Origin: Acanthacorydalis orientalis
Lineage: Eukaryota; Arthropoda; Insecta; Megaloptera; Corydalidae
Assembly: GCA_034766995.1 (NCBI GenBank)
Contig: CM068323.1
Coordinates: forward strand, 5,164,467-5,228,466
Direction: 5' to 3'
DNA: 64,000 nucleotides
Positions 1 to 11,325 of the stretch are shown here, one piece after another (position 1 is the stretch's first letter; every line of letters begins with the position of its first letter). The position numbers and the translations under genes were made by a program. The notes under the pieces were generated by a model. It searched no databases and was not told the DNA's origin. It saw nothing but the letters and a program-made list of their open reading frames with translations.

Positions 1-1049
1 CATTTTTCAACATAATCTCCTTTCAGCTCTATACACTTTTCCCAGCGATGTTCAATAAGTTCGATACCCTTTTTATAGTAAGAACTGTTTTGCTCCTCAA
101 AATACCCATTAACTGCCGACATCACTTCTTCATCGTTGGGAAATCTTTGATCACTGAGCCATTTTTTCAAGTTCGGGAACAGAAAATAATCCGAGGGGGC
201 TAAATCTGGCGAATAGGGTGCATGAGGTAGCAATTCAAACTTTAATTCATTAATTTTCGCCATTGCAATGACGGATTTGTGTGCTGGTGCATTGTCTTGA
301 TGAAACAACACTTTCTTCTTAGCCAAATTCGGCCGTTTTTGCTTGATTTCTTCGCTCAAACGTTGCAATAAGTACGCATAATACTCGCCGTTGATAGTTT
401 TTCCTTTTTCAAGATAGTCAATGAAAATTATCCCACGCGCATCCCAAAAAACCGACGCCATGACCTTGCCTGCAGATGAAACGGTCTTCGCCTTCTTTGG
501 AGCCGGTTCTCCCTTTTCAGTCCATTGTTTTGATTGTTCTTTTGTCTCGGGTGTGAAGTGATGGACCCATGTTTCATCCATGGTTATGAAACGGCGCAAA
601 AATTCTGCTTTGTTGCTGTGAAACTTCGCTAAACACTCAATTGAAACATCTTCACGACACTGTTTTTGCTCGAGTGTGAGCAAACGCGGCACCCATCTTA
701 CACACAGCTTTCTCATGTCCAAATTTTCAGATAATATGCGATGTACCGCACTTTTTGAAATGCCTACTATGTCTGCTAGCTCGCGCACTTTCAGTCGACG
801 ATCATCCAGTACCGCTTTATGGATTTTCTTCACCGTTTCTGGAGTCGTCGCCTCATTTGGTCGACCACTGCGATGCTCGTCTTGGCAGCTCGTACGGCCT
901 CATTTAAACTCTGCTACCCAATATTTCACTGTTGTAAACGAAGGAGCAGACTCACCCAGAGTAGAATCCAGTTCAGCTTTTATATTGGTTGGGCTGAGGC
1001 CTTTCAAATAAAAGTATTGTATCACGTAACGATGACCAATTCTCTCCAT
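1..1049 (-). pseudogene. Mariner A transposase with one nonsense codon (A1)
   Basis: Read on the minus strand from ATG at 1049-1047 (MERIGHRY). It has an N-terminal helix-turn-helix region and a DD34D catalytic core: the first Asp in TMDETWVHH, the second in HQDNAPAHK, the third in LAPSDYFLF, with 34 residues between the last two. One in-frame TGA at 902-900 (EFK*GRTS) replaces an Arg codon present in the copy at 38 kb. Spacing to that copy shows no net indel over the compared 650 bp. The C-terminus is at the window edge, so completeness cannot be judged. Otherwise the reading frame looks young. Confidence 0.88.
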
Positions 1050-1228
1050 TTTCACAAATTCACTGAAAACATTCACTATTGATGGCCGCCAAACAAATAC
1101 TAAACAACGTGGCGTCCTCAAACTTGAAACATATGCTTTATAGATTGTGTACTTTCTAATACAGTGATATTTTTCAAACAACTACCGCCATCTCTAGGTC
1201 AGGCCGGGTACGTCTTGGACCACCCTCG
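1..1228 (-). mobile_element. Mariner family A, copy A1, cut by the window edge
   Basis: The right end reads GGACCACCCTCG followed by TA at 1229-1230, the reverse complement of the family A terminal repeat TACGAGGGTGGTCC. The body matches the copies at 37,944-39,144 and 50,652-51,946 almost base for base. The left terminal repeat and the last bases of the element lie before base 1. Right-end flank is ordinary AT-rich DNA. Confidence 0.93.
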
Positions 1229-1230
1229 TA

Positions 1231-1945
1231 GTTTAAATAAATTTAATTGGAGTTCTTTTTAAAAATCTTAAATTGAAATTTTAATTCAAACGGCCTTCTT
1301 TACCTTACTTGCAGTATCTCAGCAACTTTTCCAAGACTCATTAATTCCTTTAAAATATTTATTTATAAATGAAATTTTTACAGAATTCACAATTATGAAA
1401 TAATTCGAATAAAATCCGCATACAACATTATTTCCTATTAATTTCTTATCGTTCTATTTCAGAACGCGCACTACATCTATACAAACACCACCAGAAACCG
1501 TACATTATCCACATAAGTGGCGCGCGTTCTCACCTGCCACTTTTATATCTGTCCTTTCGTATAAAAAGGTTTCCCAATGTGAATCGATTTCGGATATGAA
1601 AAAAGTGTTGTGAAAATATATCTGCATACGGTATCGCTCTCTCGTGTAGAAAATATCTGTGTACACTTCATCTGTTCCTTTACATTCGAACCTGTGAACT
1701 ATATATGTGTACGTTGACAGTTTACAAAACTTATATGTCTGTAACGAACTTACGGAAGAAATGTTATCAGTGATAGGTTTTTTCTGCTTGAAAAATAAGA
1801 GACACGGAATCGAGTTTAAACTAACTCGAATATAAAAGTATCTTCTGCTGCTGAAAGCTCGCACAGTAATATAATGAACGAAGTTGCTAATTTGTTTTTG
1901 TTATATGATACATTCGAGTGGAAAAAGTTTCTTCATATATACATA
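1231..1945. other. Unassigned AT-rich DNA
   Basis: No coding similarity, terminal repeat or RNA gene was recognised. A pyrimidine tract ending in TTGCAG near 1,315 resembles a splice acceptor but no exon follows. The 119-residue minus-strand frame at 1505-1864 has no recognisable motif. Confidence 0.5.
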
Positions 1946-1947
1946 TA

Positions 1948-2880
1948 CGAGGTCAGACAATTAAGTAATGCGACCGATTTTTTTTCTCGGCCTGTGGTAA
2001 CACTGCGAACTTGTAACTCCGCCACCGTAATAGCAGATCCCTACTCTCTCGATTGAGACCTTGACCACCCTCGTACGATTATTTCTTCGCCAGCTGTTTA
2101 GTGTTTTGTAACAACGCGCGAGTAGTGCATGTCACGAAAATGGAACAGAGAAATTTAAATGAACATCGCTCAAGATTGTCTTGAGCAGGTTGAAAGTGAT
2201 CCTACTCTTCTCGATCGAGTTATTACTGGTGATGAAAGTTGGTTCTTTCAATATGACCCCGAAACTAAACGACAAAGCCAACAGTGGCTGTCTCCTGGAG
2301 CACCAAGGTCAAAGAAGGCGAGAATGAGCGAGTCCAAAGTGAAAACCATGTTGATTTGCTTCTTCGACAGCAAAGGGGTGGTTCACAAAGAGTTCGTACC
2401 ACCTGGACAACCCGTAAATCAAGTATTCTACCGCAATGTGCTCGAAAAATTACGAAAAAGGGTGCTCAGAGTGCGTCCAGAGATCGCGAAGACTTGCGTT
2501 CTGCATCACGACAATGCTCCCTGTCACAGTGCGTTCAGTGTCTCTCAGTTTTTGGCGTCTAAAGGCATCGCAACGTTACCACAACCGCCCTATTCACCGG
2601 ACATGTCACCCTGCGACTTTTTCCTATTCCCCCATATGAAAAAATTCGTCAAAGGTCGACATTTTGACTCCGTTGAAGATATCCAAGAATCTGTGACGAG
2701 GGTACTCGGAGAGGTCCCACAAGAAGTGTTCCAGAATTGTTACGAAAACTGGAAAACTCGCTGGAATAAGTGTATAGGTGCGGGAGGGGACTACTTTGAA
2801 GGGGATCGCAGCGATGTACCTTAATTTTTAAATATACTCGATTTTTGAATTTTGTCGCATTACTTAATTGTCTGACCTCG
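1948..2880 (+). mobile_element. Mariner family B deletion derivative B1 (933 bp)
   Basis: Bounded by TACGAGGTCAGACAATTAAG and its reverse complement, with TA on both sides. The element keeps the 5' leader and six codons after ATG 2140, then jumps to the region encoding MNIAQDCLEQ. About 350-380 bp encoding the DNA-binding domain are absent compared with a usual 1.3-kb mariner. The right flank is the TATC tract, and the left flank is TATACATA. Confidence 0.95.
2159..2824 (+). pseudogene. Mariner B transposase, catalytic part only (B1)
   Basis: A 221-residue open frame starts at MNIAQDCLEQ and ends VP. It holds all three catalytic aspartates: TGDESWFF, HHDNAPCH and MSPCDFF, with 34 residues between the second and third. 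The N-terminal helix-turn-helix region is deleted, and the old start codon at 2140 is out of frame with this part. A product would not be expected to bind transposon ends. Confidence 0.9.
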
Positions 2881-2884
2881 TATC

Positions 2885-3955
2885 TAACTAACTCTATATC
2901 GATCTACAGACCTATTAATCGACCTATCTATCTATCTATCTATCTATCTACCAAACTATCTTTCCATATTTTCATATACCCATCTGTCTAACTATCTATC
3001 CATACAATCATTAATCTCTCTTTCGACCTATCTATCTATCTCTCCATTTATCCATCTATCTATCTATCTAACTCTATATCGATCTACAGATCTATCAATC
3101 GACCTACCTATCTATCCATCTATCTATCCGTCTACCTATCTATCCATCTTTCCATATATCCATCTATTTAACTATCTATCTGTCTCTATATCGATCTATA
3201 GCTCTATCCATCAATCTCTCTATTCACCTATCTATCTACCTATTAATCCATATATCTATATATCCATTTATCAGTCTATTCACCTACTTATTTAACCATC
3301 CAATTACAAGTCCATATATTTTTTTGTTCATCTATTTATCTGCCTCTATATCCATCTACCCATATATCTATTTACCCATCTATCTATCAATCTACCTATC
3401 TGTTCATCTACCTACATATCCGTCAGGAATCCACCCGTCTATCTATCTAGCCATCTATTTATCTGTCCACCTATCTATCTGTCCACCTATCTATCTCTCC
3501 ACCTATCTATTTATTCCTATATCCATTAATCACTATTATCTCTATATCTATCTACCTATTTATCCATTTATGAATCTACTAACCTATTTAATTAACCATC
3601 CATTTTTCTGTACATCTATTTATCTACCTATATTTTCATCTATTCATATACTTATTTACCAATCTACCTATCTATCAATCAATCTACATATACATCCATC
3701 TATCAGTCTACCTTACTACATACTTATCTGTCCATCTCTTTATCTATCCATCTATCTATTTATTCCTCTATCCATTTATCCTATTATCTCTTTATCTATC
3801 CATCTATCTAACTATCTATCTGTCAATTTATCTATCTATGCATCTATCTATCTATACATATATTCATCTGTCCATCCATCTATCCAGCTATCTGTTAATA
3901 TACCCATCTATCTATCCACCTATTTATTAATCATTCAATCAAACAATCAATCTAC
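2885..3955. repeat. Degenerate TATC/GATA microsatellite, about 1.07 kb
   Basis: Continuous imperfect TATC, CATC and TACC tetranucleotides. The 211-residue frame inside it (3324-3959) is only Ile/Tyr/Ser/Leu-rich translated repeat. It starts a few bases after the right end of B1. Non-LTR 3' tails with the same ATCT motif occur at 22.25 and 22.76 kb, which is one possible source of such tracts. Confidence 0.95.
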
Positions 3956-3956
<1 letters not shown>

Positions 3957-4000
<44 letters not shown>

Positions 4001-4032
4001 TATATATATGTCTAATCTACATAAATATATAA

Positions 4033-4073
<41 letters not shown>

Positions 4074-4079
4074 CACATA
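3957..4079. repeat. (TA)n tracts, two blocks
   Basis: Two TA runs with short TAAATA interruptions and a repeated TCTACATAAATATA spacer. Confidence 0.95.
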
Positions 4080-4544
4080 TATGAATAATAATTAAAACCT
4101 ACCAACAATTAATTCCTGGACATGTTTAATCTGACAAATTCAAGAATACACTCATTCACTAATATATTGTTATTTTTCTATATAAATATTTTCAGTGCGT
4201 CGCGACACGTATGGAGCGAATTATGTTCATTTTTAAACATATATTCATCTCTCAAACATAAAATAAATGAAAAAAAAATGTATATCATTTGAAACGAACA
4301 TTTTATACCGACGGACACAAAAAACTGACATGTTTCATATTCAAATACCGTTTCGAAAAATGTATGCGTGCAAATAAGTAGTGAAAAAAATTCACGTAAA
4401 ATCTACTAACATACAAATCAGACACTTCACATGTAACACGGTCTGCGCGGAAGGATCGAATACGAAATTTTATACAATTCTGATGAACGGATAGACAAGT
4501 CGGGAAATAAAATCTATTTGCATATTTATAATATACATACACAT

Positions 4545-4552
<8 letters not shown>
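4080..4552. other. Unassigned AT-rich DNA
   Basis: No coding, RNA or transposon signal seen. The minus-strand frame at 4303-4701 enters the neighbouring TA tract and is not credible as a gene. Confidence 0.5.
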
Positions 4553-4597
<45 letters not shown>

Positions 4598-4615
4598 TAC
4601 ATATATGTATATATA

Positions 4616-4687
<72 letters not shown>
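4553..4687. repeat. (TA)n tract abutting mariner C
   Basis: Almost pure TA for about 130 bp, ending at the TA that flanks the left end of mariner C. A shorter TA run lies directly beyond the other end of the element (6008-6018). Confidence 0.95.
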
Positions 4688-4688
<1 letters not shown>

Positions 4689-6007
4689 GAGGTGTGGTCA
4701 AAAAGTAACGAGAATTATTTTTTTTCTCAAAAACTATTCATTTATTCTTTAATTTCGAATTTGTCCACTTCAAAGTAATCCCCCCCTGACATGATACATT
4801 TTTGCCAACGCTTTTTCCAGTCTTCAAAGCACTTTTCAAACTCACTTTTTAATATAGCTCTTAGCTCCTTCAGCGATTCCTTTTTTATCTCATCAATGGT
4901 ATCAAAACGTCGTCTTTTCAATATTTTTTTCAACCTTGTGAACAAAAAAAAGTCACAGGGTGCCATGTCCGGTGAATATGGTGCCTGAGGTATCACAGCA
5001 GTATTATTTTTTGCCAAAAATTCACGCACAACTAACGAGGTGTGAGAGGGAGCGTTATCGTGATGCAGTTTCCACGAATTGTTTTGCCACATTACCGGTC
5101 GTTTTCGTCGAATTGCTTCGCGTAAACGGCGCATAACTTCCAAGTAGTATTCTTTATTGACAGTGCGACCTGCTGGTAGGAATTCATGATGCACTATGCC
5201 CTTCGAATCAAAAAGAACAGTGAGAAGAACCTTCACTTTTGATCGAACTTGACGAATTTTTTTCTGTCTTGGCTCACCAGGCAGCTTCCATTGCGATGAT
5301 TGTGCCTTGGTTTCAACGTCATACCCATAAACCCATGTTTCGTCACCAGATATGATGTAATTCATAAATTCTGGATCGTTATTGGCTTTATTCAGCAATT
5401 CTTCGGAGACATCTACTCGATGTTGTTTTTGATCAAAATTCAACAATTTTGGGACGAATTTGGCTGCCACACGTGTCATGCCTAAAACGTCAGTGAAAAT
5501 TGGTTGACATGATCCATATGATATACGAATATCATCAGCGACTTCTCTGATAGAGATTCGTCGATCTTTCAAAATCATTCGCTTAACTTCCTCGACGTCA
5601 TCCTCATTAATTGAAGTGTTAGGGCGCCCAGAACGATCATCATGTTCGACGCTTTCACGACCGTCTGAAAAACGTTTATACCACTCATAAATTCTTGGTT
5701 TACTCATAGTAGAGTCACCATAGGCCTTTCTAAACATTTCACACACTTTGTTGCACTTTATTTAATTTTTTACGCAAAACTTAATACAAATTCTTTGATC
5801 CATTTTTTTTAATGAACAAAAATCGCCGAGCTCAAAAAACACGTCTTACCTTAACGGCTGCCACTTAAAAAGTAACCAATGAAAACAGCTGAAATTTTTT
5901 TTATACTTTAGGGACATATGTACCCACATAATAAAAAAAATTTTTGACAAACGGACTCTTCAAACCCGCGAAATTTAAAAATCTCGTTACTTTTTGATCA
6001 CACCTCG
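4688..6007 (-). mobile_element. Mariner family C, full length (1,320 bp)
   Basis: Terminal inverted repeats begin ACGAGGTGTGGTCAAAAAGT (from the flanking TA) at the left and mirror it at the right (ACTTTTTGATCACACCTCGT). TA flanks both ends. Only one copy is in the window. Both untranslated leaders and the whole transposase frame are present, so this is the least damaged complete element here. Confidence 0.96.
4742..5803 (-). pseudogene. Mariner C transposase, one nonsense codon
   Basis: The coding region most likely starts at ATG 5803-5801 (MDQRICIKF) and ends at 4742, 354 codons including stop, the usual size for mariner. A TAA at codon 14 (5764-5762) is the only break seen; the frame after it is open for over 330 residues. 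Order: helix-turn-helix N-terminus (KPRIYEWYKRF, then SIREVADDI), linker, DD34D core with Asp in SGDETWVYGY, HHDNAPSHT and MAPCDFFLF. C-terminal [11 protein letters not shown] is intact. Internal starts after the stop would yield a protein lacking the first helix. Confidence 0.93.
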
Positions 6008-6009
6008 TA

Positions 6010-6538
6010 TATATATATGCATATAGAAAGAGAGAGGGAGAGAAGAATATGTGGGTGTGCGTTACAGATTTGAATCTACAGACAAAAGATTTGATTAAAA
6101 ATTGAAAAACAGATCGACTTAATCTAAACTAAGGGGTTTCTTCTCCTGTTCGCTACGCTCACCGACCAATAACAACACCCTCAATCGACCAAACATGACC
6201 AATTTGCGAATTAAGCAGTTCGGATCTGCTGAGACGTACCAGATGAAATCATTTTTCTTTATTGAACAGAGAAATCTTGATAGATTGTCGCGATCAGACG
6301 TTTAAGACTTGGTAATCTTCGAGACCGAAAACACGAGCAAGACGATCGTTTAAGGAATTACACAAAGACAATCTAATCTATTGCAGTCGTTGATTTTTAC
6401 ATTCAGCCACATTTAATTTAACAACAACAAGTATTACTTTCACTTAGAACTTTATCGAGCAGAAAACAAAGAATAGCAAGCATGCACTAGGCTTTTAATT
6501 TAATCGAATAAGTCCCAACAATAGTGTTGACTACATAT
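6010..6538. other. Unassigned DNA, higher complexity
   Basis: After a short TA and GA run, about 500 bp of non-repetitive sequence without a convincing frame, tRNA fold or terminal repeat. Confidence 0.5.
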
Positions 6539-6626
<88 letters not shown>

Positions 6627-6710
6627 CATATAAACGTCAGTAGAAATGAATGTAGACAACCATTTTTAATTTAAGTAGAAGATTGTGCCTTTGTGTCTAT
6701 AAGTATATAC

Positions 6711-6752
<42 letters not shown>

Positions 6753-6974
6753 GTATGTATGTATGTATATCTGTGTACAAGTTTTAATTTTCTTTCATAA
6801 TATAGAAAATTGTTAAATTTGAACATGTTTTTTTTTCAATGTAGAGCAATTTACAATATACCTGGATACCGGTTGTGAATACATGTTGAAATTAATTCAT
6901 TTTTCATTTCACAATCCATAACTAAGTTTCTGATATGAAAAATGTTTGGTTTTAATTTTTAACCATGCTTTACT

Positions 6975-7023
<49 letters not shown>

Positions 7024-7048
7024 CATGTATATATATATATATATATGT

Positions 7049-7088
<40 letters not shown>

Positions 7089-7241
7089 ACATATATGTAT
7101 ACATATATATATATATATATATATATGTAAATATATATATATATATATATATATAACATATGAACGTCAGTAAAAAGGAATGTAAACAACAGTTTTCAAT
7201 TTAAGTAGAAGAATGTGTGTTTGTGTTTATATGTATATACA
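6539..7241. repeat. (TA)n tracts with a duplicated ~95-bp spacer
   Basis: TA runs at 6539-6622, 6715-6760 and 6975-7155. The sequence after the first (ACATATAAACGTCAGTAGAA and on to about 6,717) recurs after the third (about 7,155-7,240) with a handful of changes. The unit is therefore TA tract plus spacer, amplified together. Confidence 0.85.
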
Positions 7242-7243
7242 TA

Positions 7244-8176
7244 CGAGGTCAGACAATTAAGTAATGCGACAAAATTCAAAAATCGAGTATATTTAAAAAT
7301 TAAGGTACATCGCTGCGATCCCCTTCAAAGTAGTCCCCTCCCGCATCTATACACTTATTCCAGCGAGTTTTCCAGTTTTCGTAACAATTCTGGAACACTT
7401 CTTGTGGGACCTCTCCGAGTACCCTCGTCACAGATTCTTGGATATCTTCAACGGAGTCAAAATGTCGACCTTTGACGAATTTTTTCATATGGGGGAATAG
7501 GAAAAAGTCGCAGGGTGACATGTCCGGTGAATAGGGCGGTTGTGGTAACGTTGCCATGCCTTTAGATGCCAAAAAATGAGAGACACTGAACGCACTGTGA
7601 CAGGGAGCATTGTCGTGATGCAGAACCCAAGTCTTCGCGATCTCTGGACGCACTCTGAGCACCCTTTTTCGTATTTTTTCGAGCACATTGCGGTAGAATA
7701 CTTGATTTACGGTTTGTCCAGGTGGTACGAACTCTTTGTGAACCACCCCTTTGCTGTCGAAGAAGCAAATCAACATGGTTTTCACTTTGGACTTGCTCAT
7801 TCTCGCCTTCTTTGGCCTTGGTGCTCCAGGGGACAGCCACTGTTGGCTTTATCGTTTAGTTTCGGGGTCATATTGAAAGAACCAACTTTCATCACCAGTA
7901 ATAACTCGATCGAGAAGAGTAGGATAACTTTCAACTTGGTCGAGACAATCTCGCGCACCGTTGCTCTAAATTTCTCTGTTCCATTTTCGTGACATGCACT
8001 ACTCGCGCGTTGTTACAAAACACTAAACAGCTGGCGAAGAAATGATCGTACGAGGGTGGTCAAGATCTCAATCGAGAGAGTAGGGATCTGCTATTACGGT
8101 GGCGGAGTTACAGGTTCGCAGTGTTACCACAGGCCGAGAAAAAAAATCGGTCGCATTACTTAATTGTCTGACCTCG
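7244..8176 (-). mobile_element. Mariner family B deletion derivative B2 (933 bp)
   Basis: Perfect family B ends, TA on both sides. The leader is followed by ATGGAACAGAGAAATTTAGA and about 14 further N-terminal bases, then joins directly to AGATTGTCTCGACC. The junction is different from B1, yet the body length is identical by coordinate count. Confidence 0.95.
7300..7800 (-). pseudogene. Mariner B transposase fragment (B2)
   Basis: Minus-strand frame. The catalytic frame can be read from about 7,945, but a TAA interrupts it in ETKR*SQQW, so the longest ATG-initiated piece is the 166 residues from MSKSKVKTM. It keeps the second and third catalytic Asp (HHDNAPCH, MSPCDFF). The first Asp (GDESW) lies upstream of the stop. 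Confidence 0.88.
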
Positions 8177-8178
8177 TA

Positions 8179-8239
8179 TTAATCTACATTTCATCTTCTT
8201 CATTTTATAAATTTAAAAACCCATTTTATATCTTCTTCA

Positions 8240-8283
<44 letters not shown>

Positions 8284-8380
8284 CCACGTTTCATCTGCTT
8301 CATTATATATACCTTCATTTCATGTTCTTCATTATATATTTATATATAAAATCACATTTCATCTTCTTCATTCCTTATAT

Positions 8381-8449
<69 letters not shown>

Positions 8450-8481
8450 TACATTTAATTTTCTTCATTATGTATATAAAA
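8179..8481. repeat. Minisatellite of CATTTCATCTTCTTCATT units joined by TA tracts
   Basis: Variants of a ~20-30 bp CATTTCATCTTCTTCATTATATA unit recur at about 8185, 8285, 8315, 8353 and 8448 with TA tracts between. The reverse complement of the same unit lies at 13,110-13,190, in both cases just beyond the right end of a B copy. Confidence 0.75.
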
Positions 8482-8785
8482 GCACACCTTGGTGGTTGAC
8501 CAGGATCAACCCATGAGAGTTTGTTGAAATAGATTCATTTTTCATCGCCGGTCATCGGGATACGCCACAATAAACTTTTCTTTTTATGCCTTGCAAGCAA
8601 TGAAATCGAAATGTTTAAAAGATTAGCAATGGCATTTTCGGTCAATTCATGTGACAGCCATCTCCCTTCTTTCTGGATCTTTTTCATGGCTTGCAAACGT
8701 CGTAAAATGATTAATTTATCGACTTCGAGCTGTTGAGACAATTTTTGTAGTGTTTCAGCAGGGTTTTATTCCAATAAGAGGGGTT
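8482..8785 (-). pseudogene. Mariner E (mauritiana-like) transposase fragment
   Basis: Minus-strand residues resemble the region of Mos1-type transposases running from the second helix-turn-helix (LSQQLEVDK, LRRLQAMKKIQKEGRWLSHEL) to the first catalytic Asp (MTGDEK*IYFN). The Trp after GDEK is a stop, and more stops occur upstream. No terminal repeats were identified. Related fragments lie at 26.2-26.7 and 30.5-31.0 kb. Confidence 0.75.
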
Positions 8786-9095
8786 TTCCCGAAGAATTTT
8801 ATTAGTTTTTGGATTTTTAATTTATTTTTTTAGTTTTTTAATCTCTTTTGTAGATACAACAGGAGGCGAGTTACTTTAAAACCCGGAATTTAACCCTTTT
8901 TTGCGCTGGCCGCGACACTGTAAGGTCCGACAGTTCACAAAAGTGTAATTATACTCTAGATAATCCTCTCCACTATTCCACAACCAGAATTAAGGTATCC
9001 ACTCAGGTGCAAGTATAGGCCCTAATTTTAGCCAGTTCCATTGTGATTATATGTAAAATGTATCAGAAGAACCAGGAATCCCAACTCGACGATAT
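8786..9095. other. Unassigned DNA
   Basis: Sits between two old transposase fragments. No readable frame or repeat recognised. Confidence 0.45.
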
Positions 9096-9097
9096 TA

Positions 9098-9330
9098 ACA
9101 GCAATTGGGCCTTTCACAGACGAGCACATGTCGTATTTTGTATAAGGATTTATTTCTGAAGACTTATAAGGTTCAATTAACACAAGAGTTGAAACCATTA
9201 GACCATTCACTGCGTCCGAGATTTCTTAATTGGATACTGGAACAAAACTTGAATTATTTTTTTTGGAAAAAAACGGGGGGAGACTGAATTTCAAAGTTTA
9301 CCTCAGGAGCTTCCATTTGACGTTGTTTTT
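9098..9330 (+). pseudogene. T-type Tc1/mariner transposase fragment
   Basis: Plus-strand frame containing YKVQLTQELKPLDHSLRPRF, the conserved segment between helix-turn-helix and catalytic core in this IS630-like family (compare 15.8 kb, minus strand). Only about 55 residues are readable. A paralogue with the same downstream sequence lies at 25,890-26,180. Confidence 0.7.
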
Positions 9331-9590
9331 GTTGATGAATTGCAAGCGTATACATGAACTAAAACTAATTCATTAACATGCAAACTATTTTATTGAATAT
9401 CCAGCATCTACACAACCGAACATATCGAGAGTGTCTGTCTCACTGACAAGAGACGTCGGCACAACAATTATCTTTTAATTGTTGTCATGATAAAACAATC
9501 AATGCTAGCAACTAATTAACAATCACAGGAGACAGTGTAATTAACTGTTAAGATATACAGTTAACATTTAAATGTTTTACTACAACAGTT
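9331..9590. other. 260-bp insertion relative to the 26.1-kb paralogue
   Basis: The flanks CCATTTGACGTTGTTTTT and CTTGTAAAAAA are adjacent at about 26,105 but are separated here. GTTTTT occurs at both edges and could be a short target duplication. No terminal repeat or coding content was identified. Confidence 0.45.
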
Positions 9591-9664
9591 TTTTCTTGTA
9601 AAAAAACGTTTTATGATTAGATTTAGTCGCCACGTTCCACTTCTGACACTATTTCATAATGTTT

Positions 9665-10524
9665 AAAACAACTGATTATAGGTTTAATGAGTATTTAATT
9701 AGCATCGAGCTTTACATGACTAGAAATGATAATGTGCTGTCAGTATGTGTGCATTTGTGTATTCAGCTGTATGACGACAGATGGAAATAGGATGCAGTAG
9801 TATCTAAAAAAGTTATCTTTAGAGATTAAACTGATTTCAAACAAGAAAAACTGCTGAATATAGGATGAAGAAAATCCGAGAGTGATCGTTGAGAAGCCAC
9901 CGCATACAGAAAGAGTGACAGTTTGATGGACACTTGTCATCGATCCTTACTTTTTTAGGAATCAGACTCGTAAAGCGATTACTGTGAATGGAGAAACATG
10001 CCGGAAAGAAGATGAAAAAATCATTTACACAAAGAAATTATTAACTATTCAAACCCCTGCACCAGCCTGTATGAAATATCCAATATCAATTTAAATAATC
10101 GCGACGGAAATTCTACAAAATGAAACTAATATAAAACGCTGCAAATTGAAAACTGTGTTCAATTTTTCAATACGAGTCGCTAGCACTTTTTTACATAAAC
10201 TTCATAGATTCATAAAAAGAAACTTCTTCTCTCATTCATCTTTTAAGTGCAAAAGAATGAGTTTGTCACGAAGTTTATATTTAGAATCGAAATGGCACGT
10301 AATGTAAAATATTCACTCTATTCTCAATGCAATCTTAAAACCAATCACAGACTGATTGCAATACATCTACATAAAACACTACACTGTACTAAATAAATGT
10401 AGAGCGTTTGTCTCTCGCTGATTAAAATTTATATCCGGCATTCGTTTGGAATAATCATAGTCTGATAAAAATACAGAAAGGTTCGTTTGACAAGTATAGT
10501 AAAAAAGCTAATTAGACACTGTTT
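9665..10524. other. Unassigned DNA
   Basis: Non-repetitive AT-rich sequence. A 66-codon minus-strand frame (9740-9940) has no recognisable feature. Confidence 0.5.
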
Positions 10525-10960
10525 TTTTGAAAGAAATCGATTTTATTTCTAAACATAGTCTACATTGAGGTCTATACACTTGGTCCAGCGAGTTTACATT
10601 TTTTTCATCCTTCCGGAAAAGTATCTTTTCACAAAATCCGCAAAATACGCATTGACAGCGGCGATTGACACCCTTATTCGACAAGAGTTTCTCCTTAGTG
10701 AATCAAAATTGCAAGTATGGGATGAGTAAGAAGTCGCACGGGGCTAATTCCTGAAATCAGGGTGGATGAGGAATCAACTCGAAGCCTAATTCGTGTGATT
10801 TTGCCGTTGCGACGGTCGGTTTGTGAGACGGCACGTTGTCCTCATGAGAGAACACTTTTTTGTGTTTTTGTTTCTCTTCTTTCGAATCATCTCTTCTTTC
10901 TGTTATATTGAGTGCATGTAATAGGTACAGGGGTGGCGTAGTAATAACGAATGGGTTCCA
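10525..10960 (-). pseudogene. Decayed mariner transposase, C-terminal third
   Basis: On the minus strand the segment SHEDNVPSHK matches the second catalytic block (HxDNAPxH), followed by a mutated PHPP*..LAPCDF third block and, after frameshifts, TRWTKCIDLNVDYV, the usual mariner C-terminus. Several stops and frame changes show it is old. Family assignment is not possible; the ends were not found. Confidence 0.65.
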
Positions 10961-10995
10961 AGATTTCATAATTTTTGAATTTAAAACTCCTGTCA

Positions 10996-11203
10996 ATACC
11001 CGGGTACCCTTTTACACTTCCTTGTTCAACATTTTTTGTCTTAATGGTAAAATAAAGTTTAATCCATCCAGTTCCTCGTTATTTCGGTGATTTTACAGTG
11101 ATTTTCATTTTAAGTTTTAATTTTTTTCAAAAAAAAAGTATATTTTATCAGGGGTCAAAGTTGATAAAACTCTCTGTTCAATACCTGGGGTGCCCGGGTA
11201 TCC
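10996..11203. repeat. Possible small MITE with CCCGGG-containing inverted ends
   Basis: ATACCCGGGTACCC at 10,997-11,010 is mirrored by GGGGTGCCCGGGTAT at 11,187-11,201. The ~205 bp between them are AT-rich and noncoding. A single copy, so mobility is inferred from the inverted ends only. Confidence 0.4.
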
Positions 11204-11241
11204 ACACGCATCCTATGAGTATAAAAATTAAAAGGGAATTG

Positions 11242-11245
<4 letters not shown>

Positions 11246-11278
<33 letters not shown>

Positions 11279-11279
11279 C

Positions 11280-11321
<42 letters not shown>

Positions 11322-11325
11322 TATA
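11246..11325. repeat. (TA)n tracts
   Basis: Two TA runs split by ATCG. Confidence 0.95.

Noticed and set aside
676..1011. 111-residue plus-strand frame (MSKRGTHL) also at 38,590 and 51,397
   Set aside because: Antisense shadow of the mariner A transposase.
1300..1316. Splice acceptor-like CTTACTTGCAG
   Set aside because: No donor, no exon and no coding sequence around it.
2284..2639. Basic frames of 92 and 67 residues recurring in every B copy (for example MCSKNYEKGC)
   Set aside because: They lie in alternative frames of the B catalytic domain and recur only because the element does.
3324..3959. 211-residue frame
   Set aside because: Translated TATC microsatellite; no start context and no motif.
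6946..7189. Tyr/Ile alternating frames here and at 27.2-28.7, 32.1-32.4, 33.6-33.9 and 48.4-49.1 kb
   Set aside because: (TA)n read in frame gives Tyr-Ile repeats on both strands.
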